Below, in pieces: positions 1 to 11,140 of a stretch of DNA of 64,000 nucleotides. The position numbers were made by a program, and so were the translations under genes. How positions within the stretch are numbered: the first letter of the stretch is position 1; each line of letters opens with the position of its first letter. The notes beneath the pieces are model-generated. The model was given only the letters and a program-made list of their open reading frames with translations. It did not search any database and was not told where the DNA came from. This DNA comes from Planctomycetota bacterium (lineage in GTDB: Bacteria; Planctomycetota; OFTM77): the NCBI GenBank assembly GCA_029260795.1, contig JAJDCO010000010.1, forward strand, positions 22,164-86,163, read 5' to 3'.

Positions 1-1
1 A

Positions 2-2758
2 CCCGAGACGCCCCGCGAGACCTGGGACGCGCGCTTCTTGATCAACGGTCTCAAGGGCTGGCCGGACGACCGCTCCCGTACGGATGCGGACATTCTCGTC
101 TCACGGGGCGAGCAGGACCTACCGGTTTTGCGGCGGACTTTCCTCGAGGTACAAGTTCCGCGGCTGAAGGCCGCGCTGGCCGAGATCCTGGGCCGTCTTC
201 GCGACGATCAATCCTACAACGCGCTGGTCCGGGCGCTGGAGACCACCTCAGGCCACGAGCATCCAGCCGTGTACTTTCGTTCGCTCTTTCTGATCGATCG
301 CGCGCGGGCGGTTCCGGATGTGACCCGCCTGTTGGAGCATCGCATCACGGCGCTGCGGAACTCGGCCGAAGCCTTCTTGAACGAGAACCTCCGGCGCGAG
401 GAGTCCGCCGAGGTCGAACGGTATCTCACGGCGCGAAAGACCTCCGTGCGGCTTCGGGCTCATCGCATCTTGGCGCGAGTCGCACCGCTGGAGTCGATCG
501 AGCACTTCATCGCCGGTCTCGGTGACGACCAAGCCTCGATCGCTCAGCTTTGCCTCGAGCGCCTGGCCGAGGTCTCCGATCCGGTCATTCTCGAGCGCCT
601 GGCGGCCGAGGCGCGCTCGTTCCCGTCGCGGCGCGGCGCTTATGCCAGCCTCGCCCTCGTCCTTCGCGAAGAGCGTCACGGTGAAGAGATCCTGCAGCCT
701 TCGGACCTTGCGCGCTATCGCCCGTCCTTGCTGCGAGCCGATCCTCTCGAGGCCGGAGTTGCCGCGGTGGTCGTCGCGACGCTCGGCTATCGCTCCGACG
801 ATCCCGAGCATGCCGAGTTGCTCAATCGCGAAGCTCCGACCGCCTTGGTCGCCGCCTTGGCAGTCCGCGGCTACTACCGCGACTACGCGACGCTCGCACC
901 GCGCATCGTATCCCGGCTCACTCTGCTGAGTGGGGAGAGCATCGGCCGCGAGGTTCCCGCCTGGGTCGACTGGTGGGAGAAGCAGCACACGCAGTTTCGA
1001 GCTCGCCGCCGCCTCTTCGACGTGCCGGCAGCCGACTACCGCCATCTCGTCCTCTACTACTTCCGAGGCGATGAGGGGGGAGCGGCCAGGCCGAACAACC
1101 TGCTCTTTCGCGGTCTCGAGCTGCAGGATTCGCCAGCCGTGCCGGGCGAATTCATCTTGTCCGAGGACCAGATGAAGCGGTTGATGGCCCGGATCGAGGG
1201 TTATCATCTCTTCAAACGTCAATCGGCGAGCGAGGCCCGGACCGGTACATTTCGCGAGCTGCGCCTCCAGCTCTACAATCTCGAGAGGACCTGGATCTTC
1301 CCCGAGCCGCTCGATGCTGAGATCGCCGCGCTCGAGGTGGAGCTCTTCGAGAGTGCCCACGAAAACCGTTGGCAGCGCTACTGGGATCGTGACGCTGAGC
1401 CGTCGTTCCGGGCATTCATCGAGGCCAACTGGAGCTGGTGGCGAGAGCCTCGAAGCGATCTCGACCAGCAGCGCCGGATCAAGACGATGATCCTCGCCGC
1501 CTACCAGGGCTTGAGTGAGAACGTCGAGAAGCTTCGAGCGCTCGACGAGCTGGACAGCTTGCTCGCGGACGCACAGGTCCGGGAGCCCGGCGACGCGGTC
1601 AGCATCCTGTTTCGCATCCGTGACGAGGTCGATCCGGAGCGCTTGACGCGTTGGGTCGACGTCATCTGCCACACCCCGGAGACGATGGTCTTCGAGCCGC
1701 TGACGACCTACTTGGCACGACTGCCCAAGGGCGCTGCCGGCCCCTTGCTCGATCAGGTCTTGGCCGCCTATCCCGTCGAGCCGGTGCTCACCTTGCTCGA
1801 CTCGGAGCGAGAAGCGCTCCGCCGGGCCGCGGCGAGCGCGCTTTGGAGATTCGCCGGCGTCGAGACCGAGGAACGACTCCTGGGTCTCCTGGACGACAAC
1901 GATGCCGGTGTCCGCCGCGGTGCGGCGCTGTCGCTCGGACAGCTCCGCTCGAGTCGGGCCCTCGAGCCGCTCGGGGCCCGGCTGGCCGTTTCCGATCCGG
2001 TCGAGCGGGAAGCGATCTGCGAAGCACTCGGCCGCATCGGTGGTGAGCAGGCAAAGAACGTGTTGGCGCAGGCTAGCCTGACGGGCTCGGTCGCCGATCG
2101 GATGGCGGCCGTGCACGGGCTCGGTCTTCTGGCGCCCGAGGTCGGCAGTGCCGCACTGGTCGACGCCTACGTGATCAATGCGGGCGGTGAGGCCGGCCAC
2201 CTCGCACAGCGCATCCTTCGCAACCGGCAGGACGCGATCTCCACTCAGCGACTGCGTGCGCAGCTCTCGGCCGATACGCTGTCCGCCCGGCGAGCGGCCG
2301 CCGTGCTCCTCGGCTCGCGGGGTGACCGCGACGCTATTCCCGTGCTCATCGAGAGTGACCGGCTGTCGGTCGAGTCGGACACCGAGGTCCGCGAGGTCCT
2401 CACGAGCCTGACCGCCTACGCACCTCTCGTCGAAGGCGCGTCCTACTCACTCTGGTGGAACGCCAACCGGGAGAAGCCTCCGGCCGTGTGGATCATCGAT
2501 GCTCTGCGCCGAGAGAACGTCGAGGTCGAGGCGGACGTCCCGATCCGGCTCGACGGTCGAATCAATCCGCGCCTGGTCGAGATCCTGATGGTGGCGACGG
2601 AGCAAGACTGGACGCCCCTGCGCACGCTCGCTTCGCGCACTCTCGCCGAGCTCCTCGAGGTGCCGGTGCCCCAAGGCGGGCAGCGAGGAACCGATTCCGA
2701 ACGCCTCCGCGACTACTGGGACGCCATGTGGCTGCAGCATCCCGATCACGACGTCTGA
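2..2758 (+). CDS. HEAT-repeat containing protein, 5' partial (frame is open to the window edge)
   Basis: 906-aa ORF in the track starts at an internal TTG (38). The same frame has no stop back to position 2 (PETPRETWDARFLINGLKGW). Repeated helical HEAT-like units, e.g. LLDSEREALRRAAASALWRFAGVETEERLLGLLDDNDAGVRRGAALSLGQLRSSRALEPL. Confidence 0.8.
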   Translation, partial: PETPRETWDARFLINGLKGWPDDRSRTDADILVSRGEQDLPVLRRTFLEVQVPRLKAALAEILGRLRDDQSYNALVRALETTSGHEHPAVYFRSLFLIDRARAVPDVTRLLEHRITALRNSAEAFLNENLRREESAEVERYLTARKTSVRLRAHRILARVAPLESIEHFIAGLGDDQASIAQLCLERLAEVSDPVILERLAAEARSFPSRRGAYASLALVLREERHGEEILQPSDLARYRPSLLRADPLEAGVAAVVVATLGYRSDDPEHAELLNREAPTALVAALAVRGYYRDYATLAPRIVSRLTLLSGESIGREVPAWVDWWEKQHTQFRARRRLFDVPAADYRHLVLYYFRGDEGGAARPNNLLFRGLELQDSPAVPGEFILSEDQMKRLMARIEGYHLFKRQSASEARTGTFRELRLQLYNLERTWIFPEPLDAEIAALEVELFESAHENRWQRYWDRDAEPSFRAFIEANWSWWREPRSDLDQQRRIKTMILAAYQGLSENVEKLRALDELDSLLADAQVREPGDAVSILFRIRDEVDPERLTRWVDVICHTPETMVFEPLTTYLARLPKGAAGPLLDQVLAAYPVEPVLTLLDSEREALRRAAASALWRFAGVETEERLLGLLDDNDAGVRRGAALSLGQLRSSRALEPLGARLAVSDPVEREAICEALGRIGGEQAKNVLAQASLTGSVADRMAAVHGLGLLAPEVGSAALVDAYVINAGGEAGHLAQRILRNRQDAISTQRLRAQLSADTLSARRAAAVLLGSRGDRDAIPVLIESDRLSVESDTEVREVLTSLTAYAPLVEGASYSLWWNANREKPPAVWIIDALRRENVEVEADVPIRLDGRINPRLVEILMVATEQDWTPLRTLASRTLAELLEVPVPQGGQRGTDSERLRDYWDAMWLQHPDHDV

Positions 2759-2767
2759 GGACGGCTG

Positions 2768-3436
2768 ATGGAAGGGGCGGGAGAATCACTGGACGGAGGA
2801 AAACATCGGCGATCACTGCAGCTGCGTCTGCTGCTCTTCGGCCTAGTCGTCGTCGGCAACGCCCTGCAGTACGGAGACTGGCTCTGGCGCGAGGCGCTGC
2901 CGGTCTGGCGACTCCGCGCGGTGGTGAGCGAGCTGCGTCGATCGGCGGTCGAGGCCGGCTGGACGCCGTCGATCGTTCGAGCGATTGCCATCGAAGAGAG
3001 TAAGGGCAGATCGCGGGCACGGTCTTCGGCCGGGGCGATCGGGTTACTGCAGCTGCGGCTCACGACCGCGGTCGAGATGGCCGAGCTGCTGGGGTTGCCA
3101 GCTCCCGAGGCGGAGGAGGACCTGTACGATCCGACTCTCAATCTGCGGTTGGGCTGCGAGTACCTGCGTCAGCTTCGACGGCGCTTCGACGGAGACCTGC
3201 GCCTCGTGCTCGCGGCCTACAATGCCGGGCCGACCCGAGTCTCCCGGTGGCGGCGAGAGTCGCCCGAGCTGGCAAGCGCCGTCTTGATTCAGCGGTTCGC
3301 TCCGCGTGAGACGCGAGCCTTCGTCGATCGCGTGATGCGTCGTGCCTGGCGCCTGCGACACCTCGGCGGGCTCCCTGCCGCCGATCCCCCCGAATGGCGA
3401 TCGCCACCGGCTCGCCTCGAGCGCCGGTCGGATTGA
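2768..3436 (+). CDS. Lytic transglycosylase (SLT domain), membrane anchored
   Basis: N-terminal hydrophobic segment, then IVRAIAIEESKGRSRARSSAGAIGLLQL and NLRLGCEYLRQLRRRFDGDLRLVLAAYNAGPTRVSRW, typical of SLT-type transglycosylases. Confidence 0.85.
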   Translation: MEGAGESLDGGKHRRSLQLRLLLFGLVVVGNALQYGDWLWREALPVWRLRAVVSELRRSAVEAGWTPSIVRAIAIEESKGRSRARSSAGAIGLLQLRLTTAVEMAELLGLPAPEAEEDLYDPTLNLRLGCEYLRQLRRRFDGDLRLVLAAYNAGPTRVSRWRRESPELASAVLIQRFAPRETRAFVDRVMRRAWRLRHLGGLPAADPPEWRSPPARLERRSD

Positions 3437-3574
3437 AGGTTCGGGCGTCGCGGGGAGCCGCTGCGGCGGAGGCCCCGGCGAAGCCGGAGCGGCACCCGGG
3501 ATTCGGAGCGTCACCGAATCCCAGTCCCGCGTCGGATGATCTCGGAGCGCGTCCTGAACGGACGCCCCCTCGAA

Positions 3575-4930
<1,356 letters not shown>

Positions 4931-5068
4931 CGGTGGGACTCCTCTTTCAGGCTGAGGCCAGGTGAGATTGGCGTGGAGGGAAGAACGATCGCGTGGCGTG
5001 GGTCGAGGCGCACGGCGCTCGAGCATCGGAGGGAAAAGGGAATGTGGTGAAGGTTCGAGAAGAGCGCC

Positions 5069-5752
5069 TCATGACCCACCATCGATGTGGGGAAGGCGTT
5101 CGCGGGAGGTCGATCCGCTGAGCTCGCGATAGAGCTCGTCGACTTGCAGGTCCGTACGTTCCAATGAGTTGGAATTGTCAATAACATAATCGGACCGCCG
5201 ACGCTTTGCATTGACGGGTTTTTGAAATTTTTCACGTTGCGCGACTTCCGTAGCCGACCAACCGCGTTCGCGCTGCGCGCGCTCACTCCGCTGCTCGGCC
5301 GAGGTCTCCACGAACACGATGTGATCGCAGCGATCCGCCCACGGAGTTTCCAGGAGGAGGGGCACGTCGAGCACCACCATGACCGGCGCCGCACGACGAC
5401 CGGCCGTCACCTCGGATCGAAGCTCCTCGAGGCGCCCTTCGATGCGCGTCCGCACGTGCGGATGGATCAGGGCCTCCAAAGCCGCCTTGCCGCCCTCGTC
5501 CGAGAACACCTGGCGAGCGAGAGCCGATCGGATCACTCGGCCGGACTCGTCGAAGACCGACGCTCCGAAGCGCTCGCGCACCGCCTGGCGAACCGTCTCC
5601 TCCTCGAGTGCTTCGTGCGCCCAGCGATCGGCATCGATCACGATCGCTCCGTGAGTCGCCAGGCGACGAGCGACGGTCGACTTGCCGCTCGCCACGCCTC
5701 CGACTAGGCCGACGAGGACCAAGACATCGGGTGAGTACCGTGATGTGCTCAT
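5069..5752 (-). CDS. coaE: Dephospho-CoA kinase
   Basis: VGLVGGVASGKSTVARRL P-loop, IDADRWAHE, LDVPLLLET; CoaE signatures. Confidence 0.9.
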   Translation of the reverse strand: MSTSRYSPDVLVLVGLVGGVASGKSTVARRLATHGAIVIDADRWAHEALEEETVRQAVRERFGASVFDESGRVIRSALARQVFSDEGGKAALEALIHPHVRTRIEGRLEELRSEVTAGRRAAPVMVVLDVPLLLETPWADRCDHIVFVETSAEQRSERAQRERGWSATEVAQREKFQKPVNAKRRRSDYVIDNSNSLERTDLQVDELYRELSGSTSRERLPHIDGGS

Positions 5753-6000
5753 CGAGTGGCTCGTTCAGGTGAATCGTGGGAAGGCTGGAGGGCGCAGCGA
5801 GGCGGGAAAGGGCGACGAGTCGCTGCTCTTTGAGGCTAGCAGAGCGGGAGGCGGAGGGTCAACGGGGCAACCTCGTCCCTCCTCACGGTCGAGCTCCGAG
5901 GGAGGCAAAGGGAGACGCGTTCCCACGACGGATCGCCGGGCAGCCGAGCAGCCCTTCTGTAAGGCTTTGCCCTAGCGCGGTTTGATCGGTCGGTTTTGGC

Positions 6001-6030
6001 TTGACCGTCTCTGGAGGCCATTCCTATAAT
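6001..6030 (+). promoter_or_regulatory. Sigma70-type promoter TTGACC-N18-TATAAT
   Basis: TTGACC 6001-6006, TATAAT 6025-6030, read directly; upstream of the BRCT-like gene. Confidence 0.7.
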
Positions 6031-6223
6031 GCGCCGCGCTTCGGCCGGATGGAACCGAGCCGGATATAGGAGAAGCACGACGGTCGCCGTTCCCGTGCCT
6101 CAGAGGCACACCCGATCCGCGGCTGTCCGACCACTTGGGATCATTGCGACGGTTCGTCCCGACGAACGGAACTTCGTTGGACTCGGGCCGCGAGACACAC
6201 TCCTTTGGAGGGAGGCCGTGAGC

Positions 6224-7468
6224 ATGCATCGGGAAAGCGGAGCTGTCCACGTTCACGTCTTCTGGCTGATCTTCTTCTTCCTGATTGCGGCAGCAGGCTG
6301 GGCCGCATTCATGGTGCAGTCCGATGCGCGTGCCGCCGCCGAGAGCGACTGGGCGGGCGCCATCGAGAACGAGAAGAAGGCGCTGGACCGCATCGACGAG
6401 CTGGCTCAGGAAACGGCGGCGATCTCGCAGGTCGTCGGATTCCGGGACCCGGACGATGCATTGAGCAACACGGTTCGGACTGTCATCGAGGGACAGATCC
6501 AGAATCTGCGCGACGCGCATCCCACGATCGTCACCGAAGAGAAGACGACCCTTCAGGACATCCTGCCGTCGTTCGTCGCGGCTTTCGATCAGCAACGCCA
6601 GCTCGTGACGGCCCGCGAGGGCGACATCACGAATCGCGAGGGCCAGATCACGAGCCTCGAGGCGTCGCGGGACCAGATCCAGACCGACCTGCAGCAGCAG
6701 ATCCGTGACAAGGACAGCCAGCTTCAGGCCGCCAACGCGCGAGCCGATCAACAGGAGCGCGATCTTCAGGCGCGAATCGACGACCTGCGTCAGCGGGAGC
6801 AGCAGCTCGAGGGCGAGGTTACGAACCTCAAGGCCGAGCACGCCACCCAGGTCGAAGAGATGACGTCAAACGTTCGCGATCGCGACGCACGCATCGCCGG
6901 CCAGGCCGCCAAGCTGCGCATCCTCTACCCCGAGGACAAGCCGGACGGCGCGGTCATCGATGCGGATCCGCGCACCATGACCGCTTTCGTCGACATCGGT
7001 CGACGAGACGGTGCTCAAGAAGGCCTGCGCTTCACCGCCTACCACATCGGTAAGGGGGGAGTGCGCGAGCCCAAGGGCACGGTCAAGGTCTCCGAGGTCT
7101 TCGATACCTACTCCAAGGCGATCATCGAGACGCCGCAGGATCGGTTCGAGCCGATGGGCAAGGGCGACATTCTCGTCAACCCGCTCTTCGATCGCGACCG
7201 CTCGAAGATCTTCGTGTTCGTGGGTCGCTTCCCGGGCCGGTACAACCAAGAGCAGCTCAAGCTCATGATTGCCGCCGCCGGTGGTGAGGTGCGGACGGAG
7301 GTCGGCGCCGACACGGACTTCCTGATCGTCGGCGAAGTCGGTGATCCCACGCTCGAAGAGGGTGAGGCGCAGATCGATCCGACGCAGACGCAGGAGTATC
7401 AGAAGGCGTTGCGTTACGGCGTTCAGATCCTGTCCGCCAACGACGTGATTCGCTACGTTCGAAGCTGA
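6224..7468 (+). CDS. Membrane-anchored coiled-coil protein with C-terminal BRCT-like domain
   Basis: MHRESGAVHVHVFWLIFFFLIAAAGWAAF TM, then long Gln/Glu/Arg-rich coiled coil, then IFVFVGRFPGRYNQEQLKLMIAAAGGEVRTEVGADTDFLIVGEVGD...AGVQILSANDVIRYVRS-like end (actual: ALRYGVQILSANDVIRYV). RBS GGAGGGAGG 6207-6215. The track start at 6029 overlaps the -10 box. Confidence 0.75.
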   Translation: MHRESGAVHVHVFWLIFFFLIAAAGWAAFMVQSDARAAAESDWAGAIENEKKALDRIDELAQETAAISQVVGFRDPDDALSNTVRTVIEGQIQNLRDAHPTIVTEEKTTLQDILPSFVAAFDQQRQLVTAREGDITNREGQITSLEASRDQIQTDLQQQIRDKDSQLQAANARADQQERDLQARIDDLRQREQQLEGEVTNLKAEHATQVEEMTSNVRDRDARIAGQAAKLRILYPEDKPDGAVIDADPRTMTAFVDIGRRDGAQEGLRFTAYHIGKGGVREPKGTVKVSEVFDTYSKAIIETPQDRFEPMGKGDILVNPLFDRDRSKIFVFVGRFPGRYNQEQLKLMIAAAGGEVRTEVGADTDFLIVGEVGDPTLEEGEAQIDPTQTQEYQKALRYGVQILSANDVIRYVRS

Positions 7469-7508
7469 GCTCACCCAGAGCTCCGCGAACGAACCGGAAG
7501 CCATCGAA

Positions 7509-7539
7509 GACGCCCGTCGCAGTGAGTGCGGCGGGCGTC
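7509..7539 (+). terminator. Strong GC hairpin downstream of the BRCT-like gene
   Basis: GACGCCCGTCGC - AGTGAGT - GCGGCGGGCGTC; 12-bp stem with one G-T wobble. No long T-tract. Confidence 0.55.
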
Positions 7540-7718
7540 GTCCGTTGGTCCCTCTCTCGACGGTCGGCGTGATTGACCGTTCTGGGCACGACCTCTAGAA
7601 TCACCGGCCCCGAGGAGAGCCGGCTGCAACATCCGCCTCCCGACCGAGAGTCACCCCGCGACAGCGCGTCTTCCAGGGGTGGCGGCTGACCCGGTGGCGG
7701 AACACCTGGAGCAAGGCG

Positions 7719-8594
7719 ATGCCCGAAGAACCCGAGAGCGGCTCCCCCGAGCCTTCGGCCCCTTCCGGATCGACGGAGGAGACCGAGGCTCACACGCGGA
7801 CCGCGGACCCGTCTTCGACCAACGGTCGGGGTGCGACGGACCCGCAGGATGGCGAGCGGGAAGAGATGGTCCGCATGACGCTGGGCGAGCACCTCAATGA
7901 GCTGCGTTCTCGCCTGATCCGGATCGTGCTCCTCTTCATCGGTGCCTTCATCATCGCGTTCTTCTTTCAGGATGAGCTCGTCCGATTCATCATGCAGCCG
8001 TACTACCGCGTCAAGGGCGCGGGTGAGAAGCTGCTCGGCACCGAGGCGCAGGCGGCATTCATCTTCACGATCAAGATCTGTGGACTGAGCGCGCTCTTTG
8101 TGACCGTTCCCCTCGCCGTCCACCAGCTCTGGTCGTTCATCGCGGCCGGCCTGTACAAGCACGAGCGCCGCTACATCCGAGTCTTCTTCCCCATGTCGAT
8201 GGGGCTCTTCTTGGCGGGAATGACGCTCGGCTACACGATGCTCGTTCCCTACGGCCTCGAGTTCCTCATCAACTACGGCGAAGAGTTCGTGCAGATGCGG
8301 CCGACGCCGGCCAACTACCTGACGATCCTCGTCATCTTGACGCTCGTCCTCGGCGCGGTCTTCCAGCTGCCGCTCGTGATGATGTTCTTCGCCAAGATCG
8401 GTCTCGTCACACCGGAAACCTATCGCGCCAAGCGCCGGTACTTCATCCTGGGTGCTTTCATCGGAGCCGCGCTCTTGACGCCGCCCGACCCCATCACCCA
8501 GAGCCTCCTGGCGATCCCGACTCTCTTTCTCTACGAGTTCGGGATCCTGCTCTCCAAGTGGAACTTCGCACCCAAACCACCTCCCTCATCGTGA
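7719..8594 (+). CDS. tatC: Sec-independent protein translocase TatC
   Basis: MTLGEHLNELRSRLIRI, multiple TM segments, FGVVFQLP-like motif (ILTLVLGAVFQLPLVM), ALLTPPDPITQSLLAIPTLFLYEFGI. Confidence 0.95.
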   Translation: MPEEPESGSPEPSAPSGSTEETEAHTRTADPSSTNGRGATDPQDGEREEMVRMTLGEHLNELRSRLIRIVLLFIGAFIIAFFFQDELVRFIMQPYYRVKGAGEKLLGTEAQAAFIFTIKICGLSALFVTVPLAVHQLWSFIAAGLYKHERRYIRVFFPMSMGLFLAGMTLGYTMLVPYGLEFLINYGEEFVQMRPTPANYLTILVILTLVLGAVFQLPLVMMFFAKIGLVTPETYRAKRRYFILGAFIGAALLTPPDPITQSLLAIPTLFLYEFGILLSKWNFAPKPPPSS

Positions 8595-8630
8595 GCTCAA
8601 AGCGGCCGTGAAGGCCCGGATCAAATCAGC

Positions 8631-9692
8631 ATGAAAATCGGACTCTGCGGATTCCCGGCATCGGGTAAATCGACTGTCTTCAATGCGCTCAGTGCTCAAG
8701 GAGTGCCGACCGGCATCCCGACCCCGCCTCAGGGAGATCGCCATGTGGCAGCCGTGCCGGTGCCCGACCTTCGGCTCGTCAAGCTGAGGGACATCTACCA
8801 ACCAAAGAAGTTCACTCTCTCGCAGGTCGAGTTCACCGACTTCCCCGGGATCCCGCTCGAAGAGACCAAGGGCAAGGGCGAGCTCATGGCCGATGTGCGC
8901 GCGATGGACGCTTTGGTGCTCGTGCTTCGCGGGTTCGAATCGGACCTGGTCGCCGAGGAGATCGACCCGGTCGGTGAGCTCGCCTCCTTGAAGGCCGAGT
9001 TTCTTTTGGCCGACATGGCGATGATCGAGAAACGCATCGAGCGGCTCGAGGCTTCGACGAAGAAGCCGACCAAGACACAGGACCGCGACAAGAAAGAGCT
9101 CGCCGTCCTGCTTCGCTGTCAAGCCCAGGTCGAATCGGAGCAGAGCCTGAGCGAGATGAAGCTCGACTCGACCGAGGAGGAGATGACGCGGGGCTTCCGC
9201 TTCTTGACCCAGAAGCCGCTCGTCGCCGTGCTGAACATCGAGGATGACGCCGCACGGCCGGACCTCGTGGCGAAGATCGGCGCCGAGGTGGCGGTCGTCG
9301 AGCTCATGAACGCGAAGATCGAAGAGGAGATCTCTCAGCTCGACGAGGAGGAGAGGACGGCTTTCCTGGCGGACTTCGGCATCGAGGAGCCCGCTCGCGG
9401 CCGCATCCTCCGCGCGATCTACGAAGCCTCCGGGCTGCACTCCTTCTTCACCGTCGGTGAGGACGAGGTCCGGGCCTGGGCCATCCACCAGCAAGACCAC
9501 GCCGTCACGGCCGCGAGCAAGATCCACTCGGACATCGCGCGCGGGTTCATTCGCGCCGAGGTCGTCGGATACGAGGACTTCATGACGGCCGGCGACATGA
9601 AGACGGTCAAGGCCAACGGCCAGGCTCGGCTCGAAGGCAAGGAGTACACGGTCCGAGACGGCGACATCATCAACTTCCGCTTCAGCGTGTGA
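8631..9692 (+). CDS. ychF: Redox-regulated ATPase / Obg-like GTPase YchF
   Basis: MKIGLCGFPASGKSTVFNALS, DFPGIPLEETKGKG; C-terminal AVTAASKIHSDIARGFIRAEVVGYEDF, TGS/DUF933-type end. Confidence 0.9.
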   Translation: MKIGLCGFPASGKSTVFNALSAQGVPTGIPTPPQGDRHVAAVPVPDLRLVKLRDIYQPKKFTLSQVEFTDFPGIPLEETKGKGELMADVRAMDALVLVLRGFESDLVAEEIDPVGELASLKAEFLLADMAMIEKRIERLEASTKKPTKTQDRDKKELAVLLRCQAQVESEQSLSEMKLDSTEEEMTRGFRFLTQKPLVAVLNIEDDAARPDLVAKIGAEVAVVELMNAKIEEEISQLDEEERTAFLADFGIEEPARGRILRAIYEASGLHSFFTVGEDEVRAWAIHQQDHAVTAASKIHSDIARGFIRAEVVGYEDFMTAGDMKTVKANGQARLEGKEYTVRDGDIINFRFSV

Positions 9693-9846
9693 CGCCCCGC
9701 GGTCGCGACCGAGTGCAGGCGCGAGCCGACGCTCCGAGCCGCTTCGGGTCGACGAGATCCCGACGGCCCCCGAGCCGCGCCCGAACGTCCTGGAAGCGGG
9801 GTGGCCGCAACGAACGGACGCCCTGACGGCAGAGGAATCCTCCTGC

Positions 9847-11100
9847 ATGAAAGCCGAGATCCTGTCCATCGGAGACGAGCTCGTCCACGGGGCGACGGTC
9901 GATACGAATGCAGCTGAGATCGCGCGGGCGCTGCTGCGCTGCGACATCGAGGTCGAGCGCGTCTCGGTCGTTTCCGATCGCTTCGCCGACATCACGGGCG
10001 CCATCCGCGATGCGATGAGCCGCTGCGACCTGCTGATGATCACCGGGGGCCTGGGGCCGACTCAGGACGACATCACTCGGGACGGCATTGCCGCGGCGCT
10101 CGACCTGCCCTTGGAGATGGACGCTCCGACCTTGGAGCGCATCGAAGCGCGATTCGCGTCGCTGGGACGTCCGATGCCGGAGTCCAATCGCGTGCAGGCG
10201 CTCGTCCCTCGAGGAGGTGAGGCCATCGACAACGATCGCGGGACGGCGCCCGGGCTCTGGGTCGAGACCGGCTCTCAATGCATCGTCGCCATGCCCGGGG
10301 TGCCACGCGAGATGCGACATCTCCTGGAGGATCGCGTTCTGCCGCGCCTCGACCGTCGGCAAGGCTCGGCGTGCTGCTATCACGAGCGGCTGGTGCATAC
10401 CTTCGGCCATGGCGAGTCCTTCATCGCCGAGCAGGTGGGTGACCTGTTCCAGCGTGATGGCGAGGTGCGCGTCTCGATCACCGTACGCACCGGCGTCACG
10501 ACCTTGGCCGTGCGCTCCCAAGGAACGAAGGCGGTGCACGTGCGCGAGGCCGTCGATGGCTTGGCAGAGCTCATCGTCGAGCGACTCGGGAAGTGGGTCT
10601 TCGGCCGAGACGGCGCCAGCCTCGAGGCGACCGTCGTGGGCGCGTTGAAGGCCAGTGGGCGTACCGTCGCCACCGCCGAGTCCTGCACGGGAGGCCTGCT
10701 AGCCGAGCTTCTGACGAGCATTCCCGGAAGCTCGGCCGCCTTCGAGGCGGGTTTCATCACCTATGCCAACGAAGCGAAGACGCGTCAGCTCGGCGTGCCG
10801 GCCGATCTCATCGCTGCTCACGGCGCGGTCAGCGAGCCGGTCGCTGCGGCCATGGCCGAGGGGGCGCGGCGGATTGCCCAAGCCGACTTTGGCCTGGGGA
10901 TCACCGGCATCGCAGGTCCGGACGGGGGCACTCCCGAAAAGCCGGTGGGTCTGATCTACGTCGCGTGTGCGGACGAGGAAGGCGTTCGGGTGCGCGAGTG
11001 TCGATTCTCGGGAGACCGAGCGCTGAATCGTCAGCTCGCGGCCCGAACCGCGCTCGATTTGCTGCGTCGTCGGCTGGCGCGAGAGAGCCCGTCGAGCTAG
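9847..11100 (+). CDS. cinA: CinA family nicotinamide-nucleotide amidohydrolase / competence-damage protein
   Basis: MKAEILSIGDELVHGATVDTNA, TGGLGPTQDDITRDGIA, TAESCTGGLLAELLTSIPGSSAAFEAGFITYANEAK, GITGIAGPDGGTPEKPVGLIYVA. Confidence 0.95.
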   Translation: MKAEILSIGDELVHGATVDTNAAEIARALLRCDIEVERVSVVSDRFADITGAIRDAMSRCDLLMITGGLGPTQDDITRDGIAAALDLPLEMDAPTLERIEARFASLGRPMPESNRVQALVPRGGEAIDNDRGTAPGLWVETGSQCIVAMPGVPREMRHLLEDRVLPRLDRRQGSACCYHERLVHTFGHGESFIAEQVGDLFQRDGEVRVSITVRTGVTTLAVRSQGTKAVHVREAVDGLAELIVERLGKWVFGRDGASLEATVVGALKASGRTVATAESCTGGLLAELLTSIPGSSAAFEAGFITYANEAKTRQLGVPADLIAAHGAVSEPVAAAMAEGARRIAQADFGLGITGIAGPDGGTPEKPVGLIYVACADEEGVRVRECRFSGDRALNRQLAARTALDLLRRRLARESPSS

Positions 11101-11140
11101 CCTCAGGCGATCACGTTCGAATCATTGGACGAGACGGAGA

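Noticed and set aside
248-2200. 650-aa minus-strand ORF antisense to the HEAT gene
   Set aside because: Shadow ORF of a high-GC gene: low-complexity composition and no recognisable domain, while the opposite frame is clearly HEAT repeats.
6029-6223. N-terminal extension of the BRCT-like ORF from ATG 6029
   Set aside because: The ATG lies inside the TATAAT box of a near-consensus promoter; a good RBS and the TM-initiating Met are at 6207-6226.
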